Notes: a model not told the origin generated them from the letters alone. Positions 16,947-25,688 are shown, counted from the stretch's first letter. The stretch is DNA of 41,017 nucleotides from an uncultured Lewinella sp. (GCA_913057725.1 CAJXOS010000048.1:1-41017); one strand, 5' to 3'. Numbers and translations: made by a program.

Positions 16947-18500
16947 TTGAATAAGGAACTGATTATCAATTCCTCGCCTACGGATGTAGATATTGCACTC
17001 CTTGAGGACGGAAAGTTGGTGGAACTGCACAACCAGAAAACCAACGAGAACTTCTCTGTCGGCGATATCTTCCTGGGTCGTATCAAGCGTCTGATGCCAG
17101 GCCTCAATGCTGCTTTTGTGGACATTGGCCATAAAAAAGATGCTTTCCTTCACTACACTGATCTTGGACCAAAGTTGCAATCCCTGCTGAAGTATACCGA
17201 TGGCTCAATCAACGGTAGCATCGGCACTCATCGATTGGAGAATTTTGAGTTCGAGCCGGAAATCATTAAGACCGGTAAGATCGACAAAGTGCTGGCGAAG
17301 AAGCAAAACATCCTGGTACAGATTCTAAAGGAGCCTATTTCGACTAAAGGGCCTCGCCTGAGCTGTGAGATTACCATTCCTGGTCGTTATCTGGTTATTT
17401 CTCCTTTTGCTGATGTGATCGCAGTATCGAAAAAAATCGGTAGTTCTGAGGAACGAAAACGACTTCACCTGTTGGTGGAGAGCATTCGCCCCAAACATTT
17501 TGGAGTAATCGTACGGACTGCTGCCGAAGGCAAAAAAGTAGCCGACTTACACGAGGAAATGTCCATGCTCATGGAAAAGTGGGAGGACATTCAGCAACAG
17601 CTCAATGATGCAAAGGCACCGGAAAAACTCCTCAGTGAGCTAGACAAAACGACTTCAATCCTGCGCGACCTGCTCACGGACTCGTTCAACCGCATTGTGG
17701 TAAACGATAAGCAGCTGTACCATAACGTGCGTACTTTTCTAGGGAACATCGCACCGGAGAAAGTCAAGATTGTCCAGTATCATCGTTCGAGTAAACCTAT
17801 CTTCGATGTCCATGGTGTAACGAAGCAGATTAAGTCTTCCTTCGGTAAGACTGCTACTATGAGTAGCGGTGCCTACATCGTAATTGAGCACACAGAAGCT
17901 ATGCACGTAGTGGATGTGAACAGTGGGCACAAGATGCGCAATGCCAATCAAGCGGAGGCTGTGCTAAAGGTCAACCTGGAAGCAGCCGAAGAGGTGGCAC
18001 GTCAGCTACGCTTGCGCGATATTGGTGGTATTATCATCATTGACTTCATCGATATGCGCAATGCCGAGCACCGTAAAGAGTTGCTCACGGCTATGCGCCG
18101 CCACATGAAGAAAGACCGTGCTCAGCACACCATTTTGGCCCTGAGTAAGTTTGGCCTGATGCAGATCACGCGTCAGCGGGTTCGTCCGGAGGTGAACATC
18201 AGTACTTCTGAGGTTTGCCCAAGCTGTAACGGTACCGGCAAAGTGAATGCAACCATTCTACTAGAAGATGATATCGAGCGCGACTTAGGATTTATTCTAC
18301 AGTCTCGCCCGAAAGCGAAGTTGACCCTGAAAGCGCATCCGTTTGTGGTTGCTTATTTGAAGAAGGGTGGGTTTTTCCGCAACTTCCCGTTCCGTTGGTA
18401 CAAACAGTACCAGGCCTGGGTAAAGATTCAGGAAGACAAAGACTTTGCCTTCAATACCTATAAGTTCTTTGATGTAAACGAGGACGAGATTCGTTTGTAG
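16947..18500 (+). CDS. rng: Ribonuclease E/G family protein (RNase G), TTG start
   Basis: A 517-aa endoribonuclease that cleaves single-stranded RNA in rRNA maturation and mRNA decay. From the TTG at 16947 the protein begins with the conserved (M)NKELIINSSPTDVDIALLED. The S1 RNA-binding domain has GDIFLGRIKRLMPGLNAAFV and DIGHKKDAFLHYTDL. The catalytic DNase I-like part has HVVDVNSGHKM (Asp323) and GGIIIIDFIDM (Asp366), the two magnesium ligands; CPSCNGTGKV (424-433) is the zinc-link. The frame is open back to a GTG at 16875, which would add 24 residues with no family match, and there is no ATG nearby. TTG is therefore the preferred start and a weak-start control is possible. A clear terminator follows. 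Confidence 0.92.
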   Translation: MNKELIINSSPTDVDIALLEDGKLVELHNQKTNENFSVGDIFLGRIKRLMPGLNAAFVDIGHKKDAFLHYTDLGPKLQSLLKYTDGSINGSIGTHRLENFEFEPEIIKTGKIDKVLAKKQNILVQILKEPISTKGPRLSCEITIPGRYLVISPFADVIAVSKKIGSSEERKRLHLLVESIRPKHFGVIVRTAAEGKKVADLHEEMSMLMEKWEDIQQQLNDAKAPEKLLSELDKTTSILRDLLTDSFNRIVVNDKQLYHNVRTFLGNIAPEKVKIVQYHRSSKPIFDVHGVTKQIKSSFGKTATMSSGAYIVIEHTEAMHVVDVNSGHKMRNANQAEAVLKVNLEAAEEVARQLRLRDIGGIIIIDFIDMRNAEHRKELLTAMRRHMKKDRAQHTILALSKFGLMQITRQRVRPEVNISTSEVCPSCNGTGKVNATILLEDDIERDLGFILQSRPKAKLTLKAHPFVVAYLKKGGFFRNFPFRWYKQYQAWVKIQEDKDFAFNTYKFFDVNEDEIRL

Positions 18501-18523
18501 GACAAAGCAAATCATAGAATAGT

Positions 18524-18560
18524 AAAGCCCGAGGATCAACATGAAGATCTTCGGGCTTTT
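18524..18560 (+). terminator. Rho-independent terminator after ribonuclease G
   Basis: AAAGCCCGA-g-GATC pairs with GATC-t-TCGGGCTTT around a short loop, then ends in TTTT. It is AT-flanked on both sides (AAA...TTT), so it could also serve the convergent 31-aa lipoprotein gene. Confidence 0.85.
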
Positions 18561-18577
18561 GTATTTCTAGTATTGAT

Positions 18578-18673
18578 CTAATGCATAGGACAGCCACAAC
18601 CCGCTGCTCGGCAGGCACTCATAAGGATACTCAGTACGATTAGCGCGAGGAGAATGTATTGCGGTTTCTTCAT
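18578..18673 (-). CDS. 31-aa Cys-rich small lipoprotein
   Basis: ATG at 18673 and TAG at 18580-18578 on the minus strand. The product begins MKKPQYILLALIVLSILMSA and continues CRAAGCGCPMH. Residues 1-20 are a lipoprotein signal with lipobox LMSA|C21, leaving an 11-residue mature peptide with three Cys, one Met and one His (C-x4-C-x-C-P-M-H). That residue set suggests metal or haem binding, or simply a short surface peptide; the function is unknown. The opposite strand carries no competing frame. A -33/-7 pair (TTG, 20 nt, TAACTTCG) lies upstream. Below the size limit of most gene callers. Confidence 0.7.
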   Translation of the reverse strand: MKKPQYILLALIVLSILMSACRAAGCGCPMH

Positions 18674-18690
18674 GGCCTTAGCTACATTTG
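18659..18690 (+). promoter_or_regulatory. Promoter of the glycosyltransferase gene (TTG-N21-TACATTTG)
   Basis: TTG at 18659-18661 and an exact TAnnTTTG box at 18683-18690 with 21-nt spacing, the Bacteroidota promoter layout. The expected start is near 18696, 28 nt before ATG 18724. The promoter overlaps the first codons of the divergent small lipoprotein gene. Confidence 0.6.
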
Positions 18691-18700
18691 TTGTGATTAA

Positions 18701-18731
18701 CGAAGTTAACCAATCAAGATCGAATGGCCAA
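18701..18731 (-). promoter_or_regulatory. Candidate promoter of the small lipoprotein (TTG-N20-TAACTTCG)
   Basis: On the minus strand, TTG (18729-18731), 20-nt spacing and TAACTTCG (18701-18708), one mismatch to TAnnTTTG, with the expected start about 22 nt before ATG 18673. An inverted repeat TTAAC-GAA-GTTAA (18697-18709) covers the -7 box. It faces the glycosyltransferase promoter. Confidence 0.4.
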
Positions 18732-19719
18732 TGTCGGGCACGATTTAGTAGCGGTATTAGACTGGGGCCTTGGGCATGCCAGCCGCTGTGTGCCAGTTAT
18801 TGAACAGCTGATCGATGCTGGCCAGGAAGTTACTATTGCCTCCTCCGGTAAAGCCTTGCAGTTTTTGCGGGAGCATTTTCCGGTAGCAGACTATTTGGAG
18901 TTGCCAGCCTATGAGATTCGTTATCCGTTCCATTCTATGGTCTTGAATCTCTTTCTGCAGGGGCCTCGTACCCTTCGTACTATTTGGCAAGAGCATCGAT
19001 TGATCGGGCAGGCTATCCGTCAGCGCTCCATTCAACGAATTATATCCGACGGCCGTTTCGGGTGCTGGCATCCGGAGGTGGAATCGGTTTGGTTAGCACA
19101 TCAGCTACACATTCAGCACACCAACCTTAGAGTGGCCAACATGGCCAATACCTTTTATCATGCCTACATCCGTAAGCGGTATCAATATGTTTGGGTACCT
19201 GATCGAGAAATAGAGCCTCGGTTGGCTGGACGCTTGTCCCAACCTATTCCAGGCTTGCCCCATCAGTATCTGGGGGCTCGCTCCCGTTATGCGGACGTTA
19301 GGCCAAATGTTGTTGAACAACAACCTTATCACTATTTGGCTTTGCTATCTGGGCCAGAACCACAGCGTAGTTATTTCGAACAACAGGTGCGTGAGGAGTT
19401 ATTGCGTATGCAAGTCCCTGCACTACTGGTTCGCGGAGTACCAGGCAGTACACAAATCAGAGCAGCAACAGGCCAGCTAATGGAGGTCGACTGGCTCTTG
19501 GGTGAAAACTTACTTGAGGCGGTGCAACAATCGCAGCAAATCATCTGCCGTTCAGGCTACAGTACCTTGATGGACGCTCATTATTGGGGTAAGCCACTGT
19601 TACTTGTACCCACTCCAGGACAGACCGAACAGGCCTATTTGGCTAGGTATTGGGCGGAGCAAGGATGGGCGGATTGGCAGGCCCAAGAAAATTTCTTATT
19701 AAAAAAATCCGCTATTTGA
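18724..19719 (+). CDS. Glycosyltransferase family protein (MurG/GT28-like)
   Basis: A 331-aa protein with a GT-B layout like MurG and related nucleotide-sugar transferases. The N-terminal half has VLDWGLGHASRCVPVIEQL with the glycine-rich GLGHASR loop, as in proteins that start with DWGLGHA. The C-terminal half has YHYLALLSGPEPQRSYFEQQ, then the donor-site region QQIICRSGYSTLMDAHYWGKPLLLVPTPGQTEQ, where SGYSTLMD and the PGQxEQ motif are diagnostic for the GT28 C-terminal domain. The acceptor is unknown. No membrane segment is seen. It stands alone and is divergent from the 31-aa lipoprotein. Length and C-terminal end look complete. Confidence 0.82.
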   Translation: MANVGHDLVAVLDWGLGHASRCVPVIEQLIDAGQEVTIASSGKALQFLREHFPVADYLELPAYEIRYPFHSMVLNLFLQGPRTLRTIWQEHRLIGQAIRQRSIQRIISDGRFGCWHPEVESVWLAHQLHIQHTNLRVANMANTFYHAYIRKRYQYVWVPDREIEPRLAGRLSQPIPGLPHQYLGARSRYADVRPNVVEQQPYHYLALLSGPEPQRSYFEQQVREELLRMQVPALLVRGVPGSTQIRAATGQLMEVDWLLGENLLEAVQQSQQIICRSGYSTLMDAHYWGKPLLLVPTPGQTEQAYLARYWAEQGWADWQAQENFLLKKSAI

Positions 19720-20050
19720 TAACATTCTTACTCAAGCGTACGTTTACACAACATACCAGCTACCCTTGCTGAGTACACATTCCCACTACTTCCCAGTTAT
19801 TTGCCTGATCACAGGCACCCCTACCTCAGTTATTATTACCAGGACTTTTCGGTCCTGAACTTCCCAGTGAACATTGTATTCGCACTACACAGCGAACCTA
19901 CCAACGGCTACGAGAAAATTACACGCAGAGCATTGATTTAGCAATTGCTAATAGGGGCCTATTTGTGCCCTGAATCAGCAACTAATCATATTCCCAAAAA
20001 TGAGGGGGTTGACGTCTATTGCACGTTGGCTTCCGTAAAAACAATTGCCC
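19720..20050. other. Intergenic region upstream of DUF1800 gene
   Basis: 331 bp without a supported gene or an exact TAnnTTTG box. It holds three compact inverted repeats: TGCCTG-ATCA-CAGGCA, CAGGAC-TTTTCG-GTCCTG (near 19850-19870), and a 14-bp palindrome TTAGCAATTGCTAA (19938-19951). The last could be a protein site for the DUF1800/DUF1501 genes. Confidence 0.5.
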
Positions 20051-21727
20051 ATGGATCGTAGAACCGCCCTTGCCGGCCTAATGGGTAGCCGCCGGCAACA
20101 TACGATCAAAACCGCTTTGCTACCGCCCCCGGAAGATCTGAGCCCGTACACTGGACCTTGGGGCCAAGCCCACGCTGCGCACTTGCTCCGGCGTGCGACC
20201 TTTGGCCCCAGTAAGGAGCAGATTGTACAGGCGACCGAACAAGGCCTGGACGCTACTATTACTCAGCTTTTCGAAGAGCTTCCTTTACCGGAACCACCCG
20301 TCTACTATGACACCGAAGAAGGAGACGATCCACTCGCTGCATTGGGCGAATCATGGATCGATGCCCCCTTACCTGAGGAGGTAGATACCATCAATAATCG
20401 CCGGCGTAGTATTCGTGCCTGGACAGTTCAGCAAATGCTGCAAGAAGGTATCTCCATCCGTGAAACACTAAGTTTATTCTGGCACAATCACTTTGCAATC
20501 AACCAGGTTGTGGATGACCCACGCTACTGGTACCGCTACATCACCACGATTCGAGGCCATGCGTGGGGTAATTTCCGTCAACTGGTGAAGGACATTACCA
20601 TTGATCCTTGCATGCTGCGCTTTTTGAACGGCAATCAAAACGAAGCAGGCTCGCCAAACGAAAACTATGCACGTGAATTATTGGAGTTGTACACCGTTGG
20701 GAAAGGCCCTTCTGCTGGCCCCGGGGACTACACTACTTTCACGGAGCAAGACGTGCAAGAAATGGCGCGTATCCTGACGGGATGGCGTGACAGCGGCTAC
20801 AAAACGCGTGATCCGGAAGAGTTGTTAGAGACCTATTTTGATCCGGAACGACATGACACCAATGCCAAGCAATTGTCAGACCGATTTGGCTCTGCGATTG
20901 TCGGTGATCAAGGAGAAGAGGAGTATTCTCACTTGATTGACATCGTTTTTGAGCAAGATGTCGTAGCTGAGCATATTTGTCGAAAGCTCTACCGTTGGTT
21001 AGTATATTATAAGATCGACGAGGAAACGGAGATGAATGTCATTGCGCCCTTAGCTCAACAACTGATCGATAACGATTATGAGATTGCACCAGTAGTGCAA
21101 ACGCTGTTGAGAAGTAGTCATTTCTTCAGCTTCCTGAATCAGGGGCCAATGATTAAGCATCCTTTTCAGTATGTATTGAGCCCGGTAAGGCAAAGTGCAA
21201 CGACTTTACCTGAAGAATGGCAAGAGCAGTACAAAGTCTGCCATGAGCTGTTCCGAGCTGTTGCGAATATGGATATGGAGTACTTTCACATTCCGGAAGT
21301 AGCTGGTTGGAAAGCCTACTATCAGCAACCGCTCTATCATCGCAACTGGATTAATGCTATCACGCTGCATCAACGAAGTGGTTTTATCCGGCGCATCCTC
21401 GTTAACGGTTATGAAATCGATGAGGAAACGGAAACGCGCTTTCGGCTTGATCTTTTAGGGTATATCGCTACCCTGGAAGACCCACTGGAGGTCAATGGAA
21501 TGATTGCCGAGATTGTGGGGCTGTTATTACCTCAGCCTTTGTCGGAGGCTCAGCTTTTGGCCCTGAAGGAACTGCTGATTCCCGGTTTGCCAGATTTTGA
21601 ATGGACGCTCGAATACGGTAACCACCTTGCCGATCCTGAGGATGCAGAACTCCGAGAAGCTATCGAAGGTAAGCTTCAGGACTTCTTCATTGGACTGTTC
21701 AATATGGCTGAATTTCATTTGTCTTAA
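20051..21727 (+). CDS. DUF1800 family protein
   Basis: A 558-aa protein of the DUF1800 family, function not established. Although a TTG at 20045 opens the frame, I choose the ATG at 20051. Diagnostic parts: AAHLLRRATFGPS (42-54), ETLSLFWHNHFAI (138-150), FLNGNQNEAGSPNENYAREL then LELYTVG (191-217), the EMARILTGWRD block and, late, PEVAGWKAYYQ. The N-terminus MDRRTALAGLMGSRRQHTIK has twin arginines but no proper hydrophobic stretch, so it looks like a relic of a Tat signal or a cytosolic start. It is followed by a DUF1501 gene; the two families very commonly sit side by side in Bacteroidota, Planctomycetota and Proteobacteria and are thought to work together. The 112-bp gap between them contains a long inverted repeat. 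Confidence 0.92.
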   Translation: MDRRTALAGLMGSRRQHTIKTALLPPPEDLSPYTGPWGQAHAAHLLRRATFGPSKEQIVQATEQGLDATITQLFEELPLPEPPVYYDTEEGDDPLAALGESWIDAPLPEEVDTINNRRRSIRAWTVQQMLQEGISIRETLSLFWHNHFAINQVVDDPRYWYRYITTIRGHAWGNFRQLVKDITIDPCMLRFLNGNQNEAGSPNENYARELLELYTVGKGPSAGPGDYTTFTEQDVQEMARILTGWRDSGYKTRDPEELLETYFDPERHDTNAKQLSDRFGSAIVGDQGEEEYSHLIDIVFEQDVVAEHICRKLYRWLVYYKIDEETEMNVIAPLAQQLIDNDYEIAPVVQTLLRSSHFFSFLNQGPMIKHPFQYVLSPVRQSATTLPEEWQEQYKVCHELFRAVANMDMEYFHIPEVAGWKAYYQQPLYHRNWINAITLHQRSGFIRRILVNGYEIDEETETRFRLDLLGYIATLEDPLEVNGMIAEIVGLLLPQPLSEAQLLALKELLIPGLPDFEWTLEYGNHLADPEDAELREAIEGKLQDFFIGLFNMAEFHLS

Positions 21728-21744
21728 AAAACGATAAGCGGAAG

Positions 21745-21813
21745 GTACGAACACAGCTTCGCGAGCATTCCCCTACTACAGTACACACAAACAAAAACAG
21801 CTGTGTATCGTAC
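21745..21813 (+). repeat. Inverted repeat between the DUF1800 and DUF1501 genes
   Basis: GTACGAACACAGC (21745-21757) pairs with GCTGTGTATCGTAC (21800-21813) over 13 bp with a single bulged A, spacer 42 nt. It lies wholly in the gap between two genes that should be co-transcribed. It could set relative expression or protect mRNA ends; it has no terminator-like T-run. Confidence 0.6.
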
Positions 21814-21839
21814 ATCCGTCAATCCCAATAACTAACACT

Positions 21840-23399
21840 ATGAAGAGAAGAAACTTTCTTCAAGCAGCCACCGCTGCATCTGTACCCTTATTCGTCAATG
21901 GGACGCCACTACAGGCGATGGCGAGCTCTCCATTATTCAACTTGGTCAATCCGGATAACGACAAGGTGCTGGTTTTGATCCAACTACTCGGAGGTAATGA
22001 TGGCCTCAATACGATTATCCCCCTTGATCAATATACCGGGCTGGCCCAAGTCCGAGAAAACATCATGATACCAGAAGAATTTGCCATTCCGCTTACTGAT
22101 ACCGTAGGCGTGCATCCAGGTTTGAGCGTTGTGCGCAACTTTATGGAAGAAGGCAAGGCTGGTGTAGTTCGAGCAGTTGGTTATCCGAATCAGAATCGGT
22201 CTCACTTCCGGAGTATGGATATCTGGAGTAGTGGCTCATCTGCGGAAGACAATTGGTCTACTGGTTGGTTAGGCCGCTATCTGGATACCGTTGTAGATGC
22301 CGGCTACCCGGAAGGTTATCCGAATGAGGAGCATCCGCACCCTTTCGCTATCACTATGGGCGGTAACGTCTCAGAGACTTGCCAGGGATTATTGGCCAAT
22401 TATAGCCATGTGGTATATGATCCATTGTCTTTGAACCCATTGTTGGAAGGCGAAGGTAGTATGCTGCCAGAAACCCCTTACGGCGATGAGTTGGCGTTTC
22501 TGCGGCAGTCTATCGAACAGGCGAACGCTTATGGTGAAGTTATTACCGAAGCGGCGGAGATGGGTGCCAATACCGTTGTTTATCCTGCTAGCAACCGATT
22601 GGCGCGCCAACTCAAGAATGTGGCTTTGTTGCTGAGTGGTGGATTACAAACCAAGATCTTCATCGTAAGCATGGGAGGCTTTGATACCCACGCCAACCAG
22701 GTGATCGGGGGCAGCCCCTTAGGTGGAGAGCATGCTCAACTCCTTAAGGCCCTCGCTCAGGCCATGACTTCCTTCCAAATTGATTTGGAGAACCTAGGCC
22801 TGGAGCAGCGCGTGCTGAGTATGACCTTTAGTGAGTTTGGTCGGCGCATTCGCTCTAATGCCAGCTTTGGTACGGACCACGGTACTGCCGGGCCAATCAT
22901 GTTGTTCGGTCCCTGCGTAAACCCACAAGTTTTAGGTGAAAACCCAGAAATAGATAGTCATATGGGCAATTCAGAAGGAATTCCCATGCAGTATGATTTC
23001 CGCGACGTTTACGGCTCTGTTTTAGTCGATTGGTTTGAGCTGGAGGAAGATCAGGTTCGCAACTTATTATATCAGGATTTTACTCGTCTTCCCATTTTAG
23101 AACCCTGTGAGAACATCACTAACAGTGAGGAAGTGGAAGAGCTGGAACTAGCAGTAGATACCTTCCCGAATCCGTGTCGAGAAGGCTTCACACTTAGTTT
23201 TCAGTGTCAACGTGCACATATCCGTATTACGCTTTTTGATAGCGTAGGGGCGGTAGTGCGTCAGTTGGCCGATAAAACCTTACCACAAGGCCGTCATCGC
23301 CTCCAAGTAGACCTGAGCCGCTTGCCGGCCGGCGCCTACTTTGTGAGGTTGCAGATGGGGCAAAAGGTACAAACCAAGCGCGTACTAAAACTGGGGTAG
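21840..23399 (+). CDS. DUF1501 family protein with Tat signal and T9SS sorting domain
   Basis: A 519-aa exported protein of the DUF1501 family, distantly sulfatase/alkaline-phosphatase-like. N-terminus MKRRNFLQAATAASVPLF is a twin-arginine signal (R3-R4, RRxFLQ). Family motifs: QLLGGNDGLNTIIPL (48-62), RSHFRSMDIWSSG (120-132), VSMGGFDTHANQ (276-287), FSEFGRRI (330-337) and TDHGTAGP (345-352). The Asp and His residues in these motifs could bind metals. The last ~80 residues are a T9SS sorting domain (DTFPNPCREGFTLSF ... PAGAYFVRLQ ... KRVLKLG). It pairs with the DUF1800 gene just upstream. The combination of Tat export with a T9SS tail is unusual, since T9SS cargo normally enters through Sec. 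Function unknown. Confidence 0.92.
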   Translation: MKRRNFLQAATAASVPLFVNGTPLQAMASSPLFNLVNPDNDKVLVLIQLLGGNDGLNTIIPLDQYTGLAQVRENIMIPEEFAIPLTDTVGVHPGLSVVRNFMEEGKAGVVRAVGYPNQNRSHFRSMDIWSSGSSAEDNWSTGWLGRYLDTVVDAGYPEGYPNEEHPHPFAITMGGNVSETCQGLLANYSHVVYDPLSLNPLLEGEGSMLPETPYGDELAFLRQSIEQANAYGEVITEAAEMGANTVVYPASNRLARQLKNVALLLSGGLQTKIFIVSMGGFDTHANQVIGGSPLGGEHAQLLKALAQAMTSFQIDLENLGLEQRVLSMTFSEFGRRIRSNASFGTDHGTAGPIMLFGPCVNPQVLGENPEIDSHMGNSEGIPMQYDFRDVYGSVLVDWFELEEDQVRNLLYQDFTRLPILEPCENITNSEEVEELELAVDTFPNPCREGFTLSFQCQRAHIRITLFDSVGAVVRQLADKTLPQGRHRLQVDLSRLPAGAYFVRLQMGQKVQTKRVLKLG

Positions 23400-23464
23400 C
23401 GCGTGCATCACCGTTCGCCAAGTGAGTAGGCTTCCCCCGTTTGCTGCTTGGTGTCGGAGAAGCA

Positions 23465-25636
23465 CTAGTGGATGATGAGGGGGATCGTTTTTGTGCGGTC
23501 CTCCTCTCTTATTTGCAGGAAGTAAGTACCAGCCTCCAGGCCATGCCGGTGGAAGGTTTGGCGGTAGGTGCCTGCATCCGTGCTACGTTGAAATAATTGA
23601 CGTACCTCTTGTCCAAGCACATTGAGCAGGCTAATGTTGACTTCGCCCGCATCTTGCTCCCATTCTACGGTAAAGGTGCAGCAAGTTGGGTTTGGGAAAA
23701 CGGTGAAGGAGGTCTCCGTTGTTGTGGGTGTTTCGGGCTCAGATGCTCGAGTAATTTCAAATATTCCATCATGGCTACTTGCTAAATACTGACCTTCTTT
23801 TTCGGTGGCAACTACACTGTACATGAAATTAAAGGGCAAATTGTACTCGTCAGATTCGAGAGCAGACCATGATTGCCCATCAAAATGAAGGAGGTAATAG
23901 TTTAAGATATTGTCAATGACCCAAATCTCTTCATCAGAGACCGGAAATATGCTATAGGAAGTGCCGGTATTAAACGGGGGAACTATGTCAATGTCAGGGA
24001 AACGTTTCACCTCTCCCTCGTGATACCGAAAAATGGTGCGATTGCTGATGAACCACCACGCTCCATTGGAGTCAAATTGCGCATCCATTCTGAAGGAGCC
24101 GATATTCTCAAGACCTAAGTCTGAAAACCGAAGTACTTCATAGGCGCCATTTTCATCGATGGTAAACAAGCCAAGATCGGTGCAGAAAAGTAGTTGTCCA
24201 TTGTCCTTTTTGTACAGGTCGTACACCCGAAAAGGAGCCGGGAAGAAACTGGTCAACCTGTAATCGAATCGTTCGTTATCTCGAAACAAGCTAAAACCAT
24301 TAAACCGATCCAAGGCCCAAACGTCACCTTGGTTGTTGTGGTACAATCGCTGATAGTTGAGTCTTGGCCCCGGGCTATCGGTAGCAGCAGGATTTAGGGT
24401 ATGCCATTGTCCATTGTTATACGCTTGCACACTTAGTCTATTATCAGTCTGGCGTTGCAATGCCAGCGGGGTATAGTTCTCTCCTAGTTGCAAAGCTTGA
24501 ATTCCATCAGTGGTAGCAGGAACTATTTCACTTAACCCAATCCATTTTTGATCCACCAGTAAGTAAGGTTCTTCGGGCCCCATGCACCATATTCTTTCGG
24601 CATTATCTTTTTGTACTTGTCTAATATCATACGGAGCTAAGGGTAGGTCGCTGACCTTTTCTGGTAATGCTCCAGTCTGGTGTTGCCAGAGTTCTTGGAT
24701 CGATTTTTGGTAATACAGGGCGGGCTGGTCATCTACTGCCTCGGCTAGTTGTATGGAAGCTAGTTCTAATTCGCTGTATTGGTCACTGATGTCTTCAACT
24801 ATCACCTGTCCATTTTGTAGGCTGCATTCCAATACCTGCCGTACTCCAAATAGCAAGATGGTATTATGGTCTGTACAAACGGAGCGGTAGACCCACATCT
24901 CAAAAGCGGTTAAGTCTATGGTAGTCCATTGGCCATCATGTAAGGCGAAAATATTTTGTTGGTCCCACCAAACGCCCAATTGATCATCCGCAGTAAAATG
25001 GCAGGTTAAGTTGGCTTGATCGATGCTGAGTAATTGATCGGCTACCTCCTCTGATTGTCCGTCTTTATACCTGTGAATGTTTTTTTCGTTAATACTCGCA
25101 ATCCAATGGTAGCCTTCGTTGTCAATGTGGATGAGTAGCTTGCTGTAATCCATAGGGTCTCCAGGCAATAGATCGACTTCCATTTGCCCGGTGTTGAGAT
25201 CAAAGGTGGCGAACTGCGTGCCGTGGCGGACAGCCATAGTCAATTGGTCTTCTTCGCGAGCAAGGATTACGGGATTGACCATTTCTGGTTCGACCTGCTG
25301 CGTGAGTTCGTCATCTTGAAGAGTAATGTAATGACGGCTAGAAGTGAAAAATATAGCTCTGTTATCATCGACCGCTATAGCATCGGCAAAGCCGACTAAG
25401 GAATATTGGTAAGGATTGGTGATGAGCTCAGTTATATGATAGGTTTGAATCTCAGAGGTTTCCCGATCAATGCGCCAAATCATTTTTCGGAATACCGGCC
25501 AATATGCATCGGTAGTCTCGATAGTCTTTAGGTAATCTCCGGGGCTGGGGTAGAAGGTGACATCAAATTGTTCCTGGGCAGGCAGAAAGGGCAAAAGGCA
25601 AAATGGAAGGATCAGGAGGAGGAGTATCTTTTTCAT
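23465..25636 (-). CDS. Secreted beta-propeller-like protein with PNPxCC T9SS sorting domain (paralogue 1)
   Basis: A 723-aa secreted protein. The frame opens with TTG at 25639, but the adjacent ATG at 25636 is the start, giving a signal peptide cut after LPA before Q21. The body is a series of W/Y-rich blade-like repeats (for example RIWCMGPEEPYLLVDQKWIG, DVWALDRFNGFSLFRDN, AWWFISNRTIFRYHEGE, EIWVIDN), resembling the two-component-regulator propeller domains of Bacteroidota sensors, but with no membrane helix or kinase. Residues ~640-723 are a T9SS sorting domain with FPNPTCCTFTVEW and GTYFLQIREEDRTKT. It is clearly homologous to 29135-31315: IFPVSDEEIWV in one, IFPFSDNEVWI in the other. Ligand and partner unknown. 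The two copies flank a serine hydrolase and a LytTR system. Confidence 0.82.
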   Translation of the reverse strand: MKKILLLLILPFCLLPFLPAQEQFDVTFYPSPGDYLKTIETTDAYWPVFRKMIWRIDRETSEIQTYHITELITNPYQYSLVGFADAIAVDDNRAIFFTSSRHYITLQDDELTQQVEPEMVNPVILAREEDQLTMAVRHGTQFATFDLNTGQMEVDLLPGDPMDYSKLLIHIDNEGYHWIASINEKNIHRYKDGQSEEVADQLLSIDQANLTCHFTADDQLGVWWDQQNIFALHDGQWTTIDLTAFEMWVYRSVCTDHNTILLFGVRQVLECSLQNGQVIVEDISDQYSELELASIQLAEAVDDQPALYYQKSIQELWQHQTGALPEKVSDLPLAPYDIRQVQKDNAERIWCMGPEEPYLLVDQKWIGLSEIVPATTDGIQALQLGENYTPLALQRQTDNRLSVQAYNNGQWHTLNPAATDSPGPRLNYQRLYHNNQGDVWALDRFNGFSLFRDNERFDYRLTSFFPAPFRVYDLYKKDNGQLLFCTDLGLFTIDENGAYEVLRFSDLGLENIGSFRMDAQFDSNGAWWFISNRTIFRYHEGEVKRFPDIDIVPPFNTGTSYSIFPVSDEEIWVIDNILNYYLLHFDGQSWSALESDEYNLPFNFMYSVVATEKEGQYLASSHDGIFEITRASEPETPTTTETSFTVFPNPTCCTFTVEWEQDAGEVNISLLNVLGQEVRQLFQRSTDAGTYRQTFHRHGLEAGTYFLQIREEDRTKTIPLIIH

Positions 25637-25688
25637 CAAGAGTCGCGTTTGTGGCTTGTGATCACAACTACTAGTTATCGCTTTTGCG

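Noticed and set aside
25656..25667. CRP-like palindrome TTGTGATCACAA
   Set aside because: CRP/FNR half-sites need a 6-bp spacer; here the halves abut, and the site lies downstream of the -7 box.
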